This document shows, piece after piece, positions 36,857 through 45,243 of a stretch of DNA of 64,000 bases. Every line of letters starts with the position of its first letter. Positions within the stretch are counted from its first letter, which is position 1. The position numbers were made by a program, and so were the translations under genes. This DNA comes from Candidatus Nitromaritima sp. SCGC AAA288-L16 (GTDB lineage Bacteria; Nitrospinota; Nitrospinia; Nitrospinales; VA-1): the NCBI GenBank assembly GCA_000372225.1, contig AQTY01000001.1, positions 1-64,000 on the forward strand, read 5' to 3'. The notes beneath the pieces were generated by a model. It searched no databases. It was not told where the DNA came from and saw nothing but the letters and a program-made list of their open reading frames with translations.

Positions 36857-36900
36857 ACCATGATTATTTTCATGGTGATGAGAGTTTCAGTGATAAACTC
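36857..36900. other. two tandem hairpins after tsaD
   Basis: ACCATGA/TCATGGT (36857-36876, 6-base loop) and GAGTTT/AAACTC (36882-36900, 7-base loop) lie back to back just after the tsaD stop codon. No T run follows closely, so this is not a standard terminator; it may protect the mRNA 3' end or be a weak terminator. Confidence 0.4.
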
Positions 36901-36956
36901 ACCCGTTACTTTTCTTTATTTTCTCATTTAATCTAATTTTATGCAGAATCTTTTTT

Positions 36957-37955
36957 ATGAAAGTGTTGATAACAGGTGGTGGAGGTTTTCTTGGTAGTTC
37001 TCTCGCTAAAAAACTTCTTATTTTAGGAAATGAAGTGACAATTTTGGGTAGGCAATCTTACCCTAAATTAAAAAAAATGTTTCATTGTATTAAAGCCGAT
37101 GTGCGAGATCGCTCCTCTGTCGTTAAAGCTTTAGAGGGGCAGCAAATTGTTTTCCACACGGCGGCAATCCCTGGGATCTGGGGTGATTATAAAGACTTTT
37201 ATGAGACCGATGTACGAGGTACTGAAAATATTATATTTGCCTGTCATAAAAATAATGTAAAAAAACTAATTTACACAAGTACACCTAGTGTTGTTTTTGG
37301 TGAAAAAAATATAGAGGGCGCTGACGAACAAATTTCATATCCAGATGAGTATCTATGTCATTATTCGAAAACAAAAGCGATGGCCGAGAAAATGGTTATG
37401 GAATCTAATGGAACCAATGATTTGGCAACAGTCTGCCTGCGGCCTCATTTGATATGGGGGCCTGGTGACCCACACTTATTACCACGCATCGTTGAAAGAG
37501 CAAAAAATAGAAAACTTATCCGCGTTGGAGAGGGTGCAAATTTGGTAGATATGATTTACATAGATAATGCGGTAGATGCTCATATTAAGGTCTGTGAAAA
37601 ATTAGATCTTAATAGTCCTGTGGCAGGAAAGTGTTACTTTGTAAGTGATGACAAACCAATTTTGTTATGGGAGTGGATAGAATTAGTTTTAATGCAGTTA
37701 AAATTGCCTAGTATAACAAAAGTAATTTCTTTTAAATGGGCATTTCTAATAGGCATAATACTCGAAACTTTTCATAAAGTATTTTGTCCGAAAAAAGAAC
37801 CTCTGATGACACGATTTCTGGCAACTCAACTTGCTAAATCGCATTACTTTAACATATCCCAAGCAAAAAAAGATTTTGGTTACAAACCATTAGTTACAAA
37901 TGAAGAGGGTACCAAACGTTTGGTCAATGATTATTTTTCTCACCAAGAAGATTGA
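36957..37955 (+). CDS. OleD-like NAD(P)-dependent 3-beta-HSD/epimerase family reductase
   Basis: A 332 aa extended short-chain dehydrogenase. It has the nucleotide motif TGGGGFLGS at 6-14, the catalytic YSKTK near 137 and the family stretch LRPHLIWGPGDPHLLPRIV. The sequence pattern is that of 2-alkyl-3-oxoalkanoate reductases (OleD) of the long-chain olefin pathway and related 3-beta-hydroxysteroid dehydrogenases. No oleA, oleB or oleC genes are nearby, so the substrate is open. The gene ends in a 32-base 3' overlap with the convergent larB. Confidence 0.82.
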   Translation: MKVLITGGGGFLGSSLAKKLLILGNEVTILGRQSYPKLKKMFHCIKADVRDRSSVVKALEGQQIVFHTAAIPGIWGDYKDFYETDVRGTENIIFACHKNNVKKLIYTSTPSVVFGEKNIEGADEQISYPDEYLCHYSKTKAMAEKMVMESNGTNDLATVCLRPHLIWGPGDPHLLPRIVERAKNRKLIRVGEGANLVDMIYIDNAVDAHIKVCEKLDLNSPVAGKCYFVSDDKPILLWEWIELVLMQLKLPSITKVISFKWAFLIGIILETFHKVFCPKKEPLMTRFLATQLAKSHYFNISQAKKDFGYKPLVTNEEGTKRLVNDYFSHQED

Positions 37956-38691
37956 TTTTGTGCGCAATGCAGCCAGCACCGAATCCATTATCAATGTTTA
38001 CGGTCGCTACACCTGAGGCACAACTATTTAACATCGCTAGTAATGCCGAAACGCCATTAAATGATGCACCATAGCCTATACTTGTTGGAACAGCTATTAC
38101 GGGAGAACTTACCAATCCACCAACGACACTAGCCAGAGCCCCATCCATTCCGGCAATTACGATAATTACACGAGCCTCACGCAGTACATTAATTTTGTCT
38201 AAAAGTCGGTGAATACCAGCAACGCCTACATCAAAAAGTTTTTCTGTTTTGCTGCCAAAAAATTCACCTGAGATTCTTGCCTCTTCAGCTATCGGCATGT
38301 CTGCTGTTCCAGCAGAAACAATTACAATGTGGCCAATTTTATTTTCCTTCTTTTTTTTACTTACAACCAGAGTCAAAGAAATATCGTCATATATACATCC
38401 TGGGGGAAGTTCCTGTTGAATATTTTCGTATGCTTTGTGATCCAGCTTTGTTACAAGAACATCATTTTTTGCTTTATATAATGATTGGATGATAGCTACT
38501 AATTGGTCTGCTGTTTTCCCTTTTCCGTAAACAACTTCGGCAAAACCATTTCTTAGAGATCGGTGGTGGTCTATTTTTGCAAAATCTAGATTTTCGTAGG
38601 GGAGGGTGGCTAATTGCTTGATTACTTCATTTGGGCTTAACTTTTGATCGTATAAACTTTGAAGAATTATTTGTAGTTCATTTTTGTCCAT
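37924..38691 (-). CDS. larB: pyridinium-3,5-biscarboxylic acid mononucleotide synthase LarB
   Basis: LarB carboxylates and hydrolyses nicotinic acid adenine dinucleotide in the first step of nickel-pincer nucleotide synthesis, the cofactor of lactate racemase and related LarA enzymes. The C-terminal half is a PurE-like domain: VSAGTADMPIAEEA near 125, AGMDGALASVVGGL near 180, PTSIGYGAS near 202, and LNSCASG with Cys224 at the site of the reactive Cys known in the family. The length of 255 aa is normal. Its start overlaps the gpsA stop by one base. larC lies 10 kb away; no larA or larE is seen in the window. Confidence 0.92.
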   Translation of the reverse strand: MDKNELQIILQSLYDQKLSPNEVIKQLATLPYENLDFAKIDHHRSLRNGFAEVVYGKGKTADQLVAIIQSLYKAKNDVLVTKLDHKAYENIQQELPPGCIYDDISLTLVVSKKKKENKIGHIVIVSAGTADMPIAEEARISGEFFGSKTEKLFDVGVAGIHRLLDKINVLREARVIIVIAGMDGALASVVGGLVSSPVIAVPTSIGYGASFNGVSALLAMLNSCASGVATVNIDNGFGAGCIAHKINLLGEKNNH

Positions 38692-39710
38692 TACATACCC
38701 TTTATCCCGACAAATTCTGTGGTGGTTTTGCTTTGCATTAAATCTTTTAGTGCTTGGTGGGGAGACTTAGTTTTATATACAACTTTGTATGTTTCATCAA
38801 TGATGGAAGCCTGTATATTTAATTTCGATATCAGCGCATGAGCTGATTTAAGGGTGAAAATCCCCTCGACAGCAACTTTCATATTATTGGTTATCTCATG
38901 TGGTTTTTCGCCTTGTCCGACTCGAATCCCATACTGCCTGTTGCGACTGAGTTCACCTGTGCATGTGAGAACTAGGTCACCTAGGCCAGAAAGCCCGGAA
39001 AAAGTTTCAGGTTTTGCCCCTAAAGCAGTTCCAATTCTAGTAATTTCAACCAAGCCTCTAGTTATAATAGCAGCTCTGGTGTTGTGTCCCATTCTCAATC
39101 CATCAGAAATACCCGTCGTGATTGCCATTACATTTTTTAAAGCTCCTCCTATTTCAACTCCAATGGGATCATCGCTTGTAAAAACTTTGAGAGATGGGCT
39201 TGAAAAAAATGTTTTGACCTGATTGGATACATCGATTTCTTCTGAAGCTGCAACAATTGCAGAAGGTTCTCCTCGCGCTACTTCAGTAGCGAATGTTGGC
39301 CCTGATAAGGTAGCAAACCGGCATGTAGGGGATAGTGTTTGTTTGAATATTTCCCGAATAATACATAATGAATTTGTTTCTATGCCTTTCCCACCATTTA
39401 TAATGACGCTATCTGGGTTTAAAAGTGGGGCCATCACCTCAGCTATATTTCTAATAAAATTAGTTGGAACTACTATGAGAATAACGTTGTTTTCCCCGAT
39501 TGCTTCTTCAAGTGAGTTTGTGGGATAAATGAGGTTTGGAAGATTGAATCCAGGTAGGAATATTGGGTTTTCTTTTGTTTCTTTTATTTGCTCACACAGT
39601 AATTTTTCATACACCCATAGATTAACCTTATGTCCAATTCTTGCTAAATGTATGGATAGAGCAGTTCCCCAACTACCGGCACCGATAACACTTATGGATT
39701 TTTTTGACAT
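38691..39710 (-). CDS. gpsA: glycerol-3-phosphate dehydrogenase [NAD(P)+]
   Basis: GpsA reduces dihydroxyacetone phosphate to sn-glycerol 3-phosphate, the backbone for phospholipids. The nucleotide motif GAGSWGTALS is at 8-17, with NGGKGIE near 104, LSGPTFATEVARG near 134, the catalytic Lys in GGALKNVMAI near 190 and GHNTRAA near 208. SGLGDLVLTC is near 244. The length of 339 aa is standard. It is followed by larB with a TAATG overlap, an unusual pairing. The upstream region is AT-rich and shared with a divergent TPR gene. Confidence 0.96.
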   Translation of the reverse strand: MSKKSISVIGAGSWGTALSIHLARIGHKVNLWVYEKLLCEQIKETKENPIFLPGFNLPNLIYPTNSLEEAIGENNVILIVVPTNFIRNIAEVMAPLLNPDSVIINGGKGIETNSLCIIREIFKQTLSPTCRFATLSGPTFATEVARGEPSAIVAASEEIDVSNQVKTFFSSPSLKVFTSDDPIGVEIGGALKNVMAITTGISDGLRMGHNTRAAIITRGLVEITRIGTALGAKPETFSGLSGLGDLVLTCTGELSRNRQYGIRVGQGEKPHEITNNMKVAVEGIFTLKSAHALISKLNIQASIIDETYKVVYKTKSPHQALKDLMQSKTTTEFVGIKGM

Positions 39711-39923
39711 TTATTCTTACTTAAAATAATGATTAAATGATTTATGTTATAATTTAAGTTATACCTAATTAGAAAATCTTCTAGAAAATTTGATGCGTAG
39801 ACCAAATAGTTTATCTATAATAATGGGTATATAAAGACAAAAATCATTGCATTATAATGACTTAGAATAAATATTTGTATCCAAATTTCGTTAAATCTTT
39901 CTTTTTTTGGAGATTGATAAAAT

Positions 39924-40598
39924 ATGGCTAAAACTGAAAAAGTACGGCGTAAGGATCTAATTCAGCCGGATCAGTTTATATCAACCACTGATATCCTCAT
40001 AGCCTATTGCTCCAAACACAAAACAAAGATGATTTCTATTGTTATATCGTTAATTATTCTGGTTTTTTCAAGTTTATGGATTAAGAATAATCAGAATAAA
40101 AAAAGTCTTGGTATGGAGTCATTATATTTCAACGTAGAGCAGGCTAAATCAGCTAAAGAGAGTAACTCTAAGGACAAAATTAAACAAATACGGCTAATTT
40201 TAGACGAGTTTAGCGAAGGGCCACAAAAACAACGAGCTTTATTGGTGCTTGCTGACGAATATTTTAACGGGGCCAGTTATGATAAGGCTATAGATTTTTA
40301 TCAGAATGTTTTAAATGGATCGCGTTCTTCCCTACATCATTACTTGGCTAATATGGGGATCGCTTATTCTCTTGAAGGAAAAAAAGATTATAAAAACGCA
40401 ATTAATGCATACAAAACCACCATTCAATATTCGAATGAGTACCCCTTATTTGATATATACGTAGGACTGGCACGTTGTTATGAGTTGAATAATGAAAAAA
40501 ATGAAGCATTATTGACATTGAGAGAAATGCAAAATAAATTTCCTAGCCATTCTAAAATTGATGGCATTCAGTCTAAAATTAAAGAACTGGGTGTCTAA
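39924..40598 (+). CDS. membrane-anchored TPR protein (YfgM-like)
   Basis: The 224 aa product has a short cytoplasmic N-terminus, one membrane helix (about 34-52) and TPR-type repeats from about 95 to 215, for example QKQRALLVLADEYFNGASYD followed by KAIDFYQ. The arrangement resembles YfgM-like ancillary SecYEG or outer-membrane-assembly proteins. GGAG stands upstream of the ATG. The next gene, a periplasmic M48 protease, begins 30 bases later, so both may act in envelope protein quality control. Confidence 0.75.
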   Translation: MAKTEKVRRKDLIQPDQFISTTDILIAYCSKHKTKMISIVISLIILVFSSLWIKNNQNKKSLGMESLYFNVEQAKSAKESNSKDKIKQIRLILDEFSEGPQKQRALLVLADEYFNGASYDKAIDFYQNVLNGSRSSLHHYLANMGIAYSLEGKKDYKNAINAYKTTIQYSNEYPLFDIYVGLARCYELNNEKNEALLTLREMQNKFPSHSKIDGIQSKIKELGV

Positions 40599-40628
40599 AT
40601 TTTATCCGGTTCAAGTTTTCCCCATTTT

Positions 40629-41663
40629 ATGCGAAAATTATCTAATAAAACGTCCTGTTTTATTTTTGTGATCATAGGTTTATTTCTTTTTAGTTTTTCT
40701 CTGATCTCTCCCGTTCATTCAGTACCATTCATTTCTAAAAAAAAAGAAATTGAAATTGGTCGTTCTGGGGATAAGCAAATAGTTCTTCAATTTGGTATTT
40801 ATCAAGATAAATCTTTGCAGCTATATATAAATAGGATTGGTCAAAAACTGCTTTCTAATCTTTTTAATAAAGAGTTTAGAAAATTCCATTTTAAGTTAGT
40901 TGACAGTTCTGAGATTAATGCATTTGCACTACCGGGAGGGTATGTTTATGTTACTAGAGGATTGCTTGCTGCGCTCAACAATGAATCTGAGTTAGCCTCA
41001 GTAATAGGCCATGAGATAGCCCATGTAACATTGCATCATGGAGCCAAACTTATGATTAGGTCTATAGGTTCTCAAATTTTATCAGTTGGTGGTGCTATAG
41101 CAAGTCCTAAAAATGCGGGTAAATGGTTGGCTGTAAGTACTGCTCTTTTTCAACAAATTAACATGGGATATGGTCGCGAAGCTGAACTAGAATCTGACGC
41201 ACAGGGAATGCTTAATTCTGTAGAAGCAGGTTATCACCCGATTGCTATGGTAAATTTTTTAAAAAACCTTAGAAAACAGGAAATTATGAGTGGTCAGGCT
41301 TATCATGGTTTTCAGGCCAGTCACCCTGAAACAAAAGAACGCATTGTGAAGGCCGGCACATTTGCATTATCCCTATCACAAAAATATACTGCTTCCATAA
41401 ATAATAAAAATATTTATCTGCAGAAATTACAAGGTTTGGTTTATGGCGGGAAAAAACATCTTAAAGACAAGAACAAATATAAATCTAAGTACCTAGATAT
41501 TTATAAGGTTCAAAAAGGAGATACCTTAAGAAGTATTTCTAATAAGATCTACAAGGATGATAGACACTCTTATGAAATTGCTACCATTAACGGCATTAAG
41601 GAAAGTGCCACTCTCAATCCAGGGTGTATACTTAAAATTATCAGAGACGGTGTTTATAAATAG
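40629..41663 (+). CDS. M48 family metalloprotease with C-terminal LysM domain
   Basis: A 344 aa exported protease with signal peptide (about 1-31). The zinc motif HEIAH is at 128-132 and the third ligand is in EAELESDAQG (Glu186). This is the BepA/LoiP type of periplasmic M48 protease that handles outer-membrane proteins. A LysM domain (about 290-341, KVQKGDTLRSISNKIY) should bind peptidoglycan and is an uncommon addition. It follows the TPR gene by 30 bases. Confidence 0.88.
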   Translation: MRKLSNKTSCFIFVIIGLFLFSFSLISPVHSVPFISKKKEIEIGRSGDKQIVLQFGIYQDKSLQLYINRIGQKLLSNLFNKEFRKFHFKLVDSSEINAFALPGGYVYVTRGLLAALNNESELASVIGHEIAHVTLHHGAKLMIRSIGSQILSVGGAIASPKNAGKWLAVSTALFQQINMGYGREAELESDAQGMLNSVEAGYHPIAMVNFLKNLRKQEIMSGQAYHGFQASHPETKERIVKAGTFALSLSQKYTASINNKNIYLQKLQGLVYGGKKHLKDKNKYKSKYLDIYKVQKGDTLRSISNKIYKDDRHSYEIATINGIKESATLNPGCILKIIRDGVYK

Positions 41664-41734
41664 TAGTTAAGTCGAGTAATCTCAAACCAGATCCGGTTAA
41701 TTAATTTGTTTAACACTGGTACCCTAATTATCTA

Positions 41735-41899
41735 AGAAAGACCCATAAGATTTATTTGAGTCCCGATGGAGAAGTATGTAATAGGCTTAAAACTGGCACA
41801 AAGGTGTTTATTATAAATACAAAAGGTTCCTGAATGCAGATTATCTGGAAAAATGGTAAAAAAATGGGTGGACAATACTCCCTTAATAGTTATTTATAA
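41735..41899 (+). pseudogene. possible SH3b-domain gene remnant with in-frame TGA
   Basis: Reading from 41735, the frame gives RKTHKIYLSPDGEVCNRLK, TGTKVFIINTKGS, a TGA at 41831, then MQIIWKNGKKMGGQ and YSLNSYL. The pattern resembles bacterial SH3 domains (GTKV, KGxW, NGKxG, YL). The TGA stands exactly where the conserved Trp (TGG) would be. There is no start codon or signal peptide upstream. It most likely is a decayed gene end; chance cannot be excluded. Confidence 0.35.
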
Positions 41900-41908
41900 T
41901 GATTACGT

Positions 41909-41942
41909 AAAAAAAAATCCAAGGCTGTTGAGGCCTTGGATT
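41909..41942 (-). terminator. rho-independent terminator of the aconitase gene
   Basis: A perfect 10-bp stem (AATCCAAGGC at 41916-41925 with GCCTTGGATT at 41933-41942, 7-base loop) is followed on the minus strand by a run of T (41915 down to 41909). It lies just after the aconitase stop. Confidence 0.92.
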
Positions 41943-41965
41943 CTATATTTATTGCTATTTATAGT

Positions 41966-44221
41966 TTATTTTTGAGACCCAACATAATTCAGGGCAGAAC
42001 CATGATAAAACCATTGGATCTCTTGCTCATTAAGGCTATGTTCAACGCTAATTTCATCAGTACTACCATCCGCATGTTTTATGTGGACAGTTAGAGCCCC
42101 TCCTTGAGTTAAAGTATCTAAACCTGATATTGAGATTCTATCCTTTTCTTGTATTTTTTCGAAGTCGTCCTTATTGATAAAAGTCAAGGGTAATAACCCT
42201 TGTTTTTTAAGATTGGCTTCAAAAATTCTAGCGTAGGATTTTGCAATGAATGCGCGGCCACCCATATGGCGTGGTTCCATTGCGGCATGCTCACGACTTG
42301 ATCCTTCACCTATATTTTCATCACCGACTGCTATCCAACCAAGGTCATCATCCTTAAGAGTCCTAGCAATTTTATTAATCTCAATATCTTTTTCGTTTGA
42401 AACTGGATTGTTACCTGTTCCTGTTCCCCCAGTGAAAGCATTTGTGGCCCCTAGAAACATGTTATTACTGATGTTATCTAGATGACCACGAAACTTGAGC
42501 CAAGGACCTGCTTGGGAAATATGATCTGTAGTACACTTGCCCTGAGCTTTTATTAACAATGGAAGATCTTTGTAGTCTTCAATAGGATCCTGTTTTGGAA
42601 AAGGTTCCAGGAATGCAATGCGCTCGCTTGATGGGTCGATAACTACTTCACCAGTTTTTGTAGGCTCTTCATAGCCACTATCTTTTGAAGAGTACCCATT
42701 TGAAGGAAGAACGTCACCTGTGGGTGGTTTGAATTTGAAATCATTCCCATTTTTATCCTTCAATGAATCTGTGAGTGGATTAAACTTCATTGATCCGCTA
42801 AATGCCATTGCCACAACTAATTCCGGACTGCTGATAAATCCAAGTGTTTCCGGATTGCCATCATTACGTTTTGCAAAGTTCCTATTGTAGGAAGTAAGAA
42901 TACTATTGGCCTCGCCCTTTTTTTTATCCTCTCTTTTCCATTGACCGATGCACGGCCCACAGGCATTAGCTAAGACTGTAGCTCCAACTTCCTCAAACTC
43001 GCCCAAAATTCCATCTTTTTTAATAGTTTCATAGATTTGTTCGGATCCAGGCGTAACAAGAAAATTGGTTTTGACATCAATCCCAGCTTCTTTAGCTTGT
43101 CTAACCAAGCTGACAGACCGGGTCATATCTTCGTAGCTTGAATTGGTGCAAGAACCTATAAGGGCAGTTGAAATCTCCGCTGGGTATCCTTTTTCATCCA
43201 CTTCTTTTGCCATTGATGAAATAGAGCGACCAAGATCTGGTGTGTGAGGACCAACTATGTGTGGTTCTAATTGGTCAAGATCGATTTCATGATATTCGTC
43301 ATAAAATTTTTCAGGATCTTTTTCCACCTCTGGATCAGATTGCAGATGAGGAGCATACCGCTTACACAGGTCAGCTATCGGAGTACGATCTGTTGCCCGA
43401 AGATATGGATCCATTTGTTCGTCATACCCAAAAGTTGATGTCGTCGATCCAATTTCAGCACCCATGTTCGTAACAGTGCCTTTACCAGTTGCACTTAAAG
43501 AACGCGCCCCCTCGCCAAAATATTCAAGGATTTTGCCTGTTCCACCCTTGACAGTTAACATAGTTGCGACTTTTAGAATAATATCTTTTGAGGCGGTCCA
43601 CCCATTCAACTTGCCTTTTAGTTTTATTCCAACAAGTTTTGGCATTTTCGTGGTGAATCCCTGTCCAGTCATAGCATCCACTGCATCGGCTCCACCGACG
43701 CCAATGGCAATGACACCTAAACCGCCAGCATTTGGTGTGTGCGAATCTGTTCCTATCATCATTGTCCCAGGGACAGCATAATTTTCGTACACAACTTGAT
43801 GAATAATTCCTGAACCAGGCTTCCAAAAACCCATATTATACTTCATTGCGGCGGACCGTAGAAAGTCATAGACCTCTTTATTGAGATCTTCTGCTGCTAC
43901 GAGATCTTTATCCGCTCCTGCATAGGCTTGAATCAAATGGTCGCAATGAACTGTACTTGGTACTGCAACTTCAGGAATATTTGCAGACATGAATTGCAGA
44001 ATTGCCATTTGGGCGGTGGCATCTTGCATAGCAACTCGATCGGGTTGGAGAAGAATATCAGAAGCCCCTCGTTCGATTTTTGAATAGTCACAATCATCCA
44101 TATGGCTATATAGAATTTTTTCAACAACCGTCAGTGGCCTGCCTAAATTTGCACGAGCTTTTACATGTTTTTCTTCTAGCGAGTTAAAAAGTTTCTCAAT
44201 TGGTCCCGTTTCCAGTAACAT
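41966..44221 (-). CDS. acn: aconitate hydratase, mitochondrial type
   Basis: Aconitase interconverts citrate and isocitrate in the oxidative or reductive citric acid cycle. The [4Fe-4S] ligands are Cys358 (GSCTNSS) and Cys421 and Cys424 (ACGPCIG). The N-terminal motifs TVHCDH near 91 and GTDSHTPNAGG near 157 are conserved, as is the C-terminal swivelling domain with GEGSSREHAAMEPRHMGG. The length of 751 aa fits the mitochondrial-type family and not AcnA or AcnB. AGGAGATATT precedes the ATG, and TATAAT on the minus strand at 44264-44269 is a possible -10 box. It is a single-gene unit with its own terminator. Confidence 0.96.
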   Translation of the reverse strand: MLLETGPIEKLFNSLEEKHVKARANLGRPLTVVEKILYSHMDDCDYSKIERGASDILLQPDRVAMQDATAQMAILQFMSANIPEVAVPSTVHCDHLIQAYAGADKDLVAAEDLNKEVYDFLRSAAMKYNMGFWKPGSGIIHQVVYENYAVPGTMMIGTDSHTPNAGGLGVIAIGVGGADAVDAMTGQGFTTKMPKLVGIKLKGKLNGWTASKDIILKVATMLTVKGGTGKILEYFGEGARSLSATGKGTVTNMGAEIGSTTSTFGYDEQMDPYLRATDRTPIADLCKRYAPHLQSDPEVEKDPEKFYDEYHEIDLDQLEPHIVGPHTPDLGRSISSMAKEVDEKGYPAEISTALIGSCTNSSYEDMTRSVSLVRQAKEAGIDVKTNFLVTPGSEQIYETIKKDGILGEFEEVGATVLANACGPCIGQWKREDKKKGEANSILTSYNRNFAKRNDGNPETLGFISSPELVVAMAFSGSMKFNPLTDSLKDKNGNDFKFKPPTGDVLPSNGYSSKDSGYEEPTKTGEVVIDPSSERIAFLEPFPKQDPIEDYKDLPLLIKAQGKCTTDHISQAGPWLKFRGHLDNISNNMFLGATNAFTGGTGTGNNPVSNEKDIEINKIARTLKDDDLGWIAVGDENIGEGSSREHAAMEPRHMGGRAFIAKSYARIFEANLKKQGLLPLTFINKDDFEKIQEKDRISISGLDTLTQGGALTVHIKHADGSTDEISVEHSLNEQEIQWFYHGSALNYVGSQK

Positions 44222-44443
44222 AATATCTCCTCTTATACAAAGTAAGGCTAAATTTCGTCCTTAATTATACTTGGACTAACAATAGATAAATTAGTTTTCA
44301 TTGCAATAAGATTTTAGGCGTGGCATCTTTCCATGTTTCAGGAAAAAATTCAATATTTTTTGTGCACAAGTATTTTCGTGTCAAAAAAAAATTAAAGACA
44401 TTTAAAATCAAACAGTTATGTTTTCAAATGTAAGGATTCGTTG

Positions 44444-45208
44444 ATGACTTCAATTTTCGATTCTGATGAGTTTAATCAAAACTTATTTTGTCCACGATTA
44501 GATAATTCTGCTGTTCCCAATAGAGCGGACGATATTTTTATCAAAGTAGAAAACAACTGCAACGTCCATGCGCGTTGCTATAAGAATTCGGAAGCCAAGT
44601 TCACCATTCTGTTTTTCCATGGGAACGGTGAAATTGTATCGGACTACAATGGGTTGGCGGAACATTTCATAAGATTTGGTTGTGAATTTATTGTTTGTGA
44701 CTTCAGGGGATATGGCAGAAGTGAAGGTGTCCCAACGTTAAAGTCCACTCTAATAGATGCATCGACCATTTATTGTTATCTTATAGATAATAAGATTTTT
44801 AAAAAAAAAGTATGTGTGATGGGACGTTCTCTTGGTAGTGCTTCTGCCATTGAGCTTTGCGCCCGGTTTCCCGAGATTACATGTTGTATTATTGAAAGCG
44901 GTTACGCAGACCCTATACCACTTGTTGAAAGACGCGGATTGAATGTAACTAGTATAACAGCTGCTGAAAATGCCCTATTTAGCAATAGTGAAAAAATACG
45001 ATTGGTAAAATGTCCTATTCTTATAATGCATGGTGAAATGGATTCTCTCATTAGTCCCGAGGAAGCTAAGCTAAACTATAAAAACGCATCTTCTGTACAT
45101 AAAAAACTGGCTATGTTGGAAGGAGTAGGGCACAACGACATAATGATGGCGCGGGATAATTCATACTTTTCATGTTTGTCGAGTTTTTTTTCTCAAGTGT
45201 TCAGATAA
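44444..45208 (+). CDS. alpha/beta hydrolase
   Basis: A 254 aa serine hydrolase of the prolyl-oligopeptidase-like/DUF-type alpha/beta family. The likely triad is Ser129 in GRSLG, Asp200 in HGEMDSLI and His230 in GVGHND; the oxyanion strand FFHGNGE is near 57 and DFRGYGRSEG near 86. No signal peptide is seen. The open frame begins with TTG at 44441, but ATG 44444 sits 7 bases from AAGGA and is preferred. It is 35 bases before an LRR gene. The substrate is unknown. Confidence 0.85.
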   Translation: MTSIFDSDEFNQNLFCPRLDNSAVPNRADDIFIKVENNCNVHARCYKNSEAKFTILFFHGNGEIVSDYNGLAEHFIRFGCEFIVCDFRGYGRSEGVPTLKSTLIDASTIYCYLIDNKIFKKKVCVMGRSLGSASAIELCARFPEITCCIIESGYADPIPLVERRGLNVTSITAAENALFSNSEKIRLVKCPILIMHGEMDSLISPEEAKLNYKNASSVHKKLAMLEGVGHNDIMMARDNSYFSCLSSFFSQVFR

Positions 45209-45243
45209 GATAATTTTTTTAATCTGTTTGTTTGGAGTATTTA

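Noticed and set aside
38854..39528. Two consecutive plus-strand frames
   Set aside because: Both are opposite gpsA, which has full family motifs; they are shadows.
43464..43781. A 105-codon plus-strand frame
   Set aside because: It is opposite the aconitase gene and rich in Pro, Val and Ile in the manner of a shadow.
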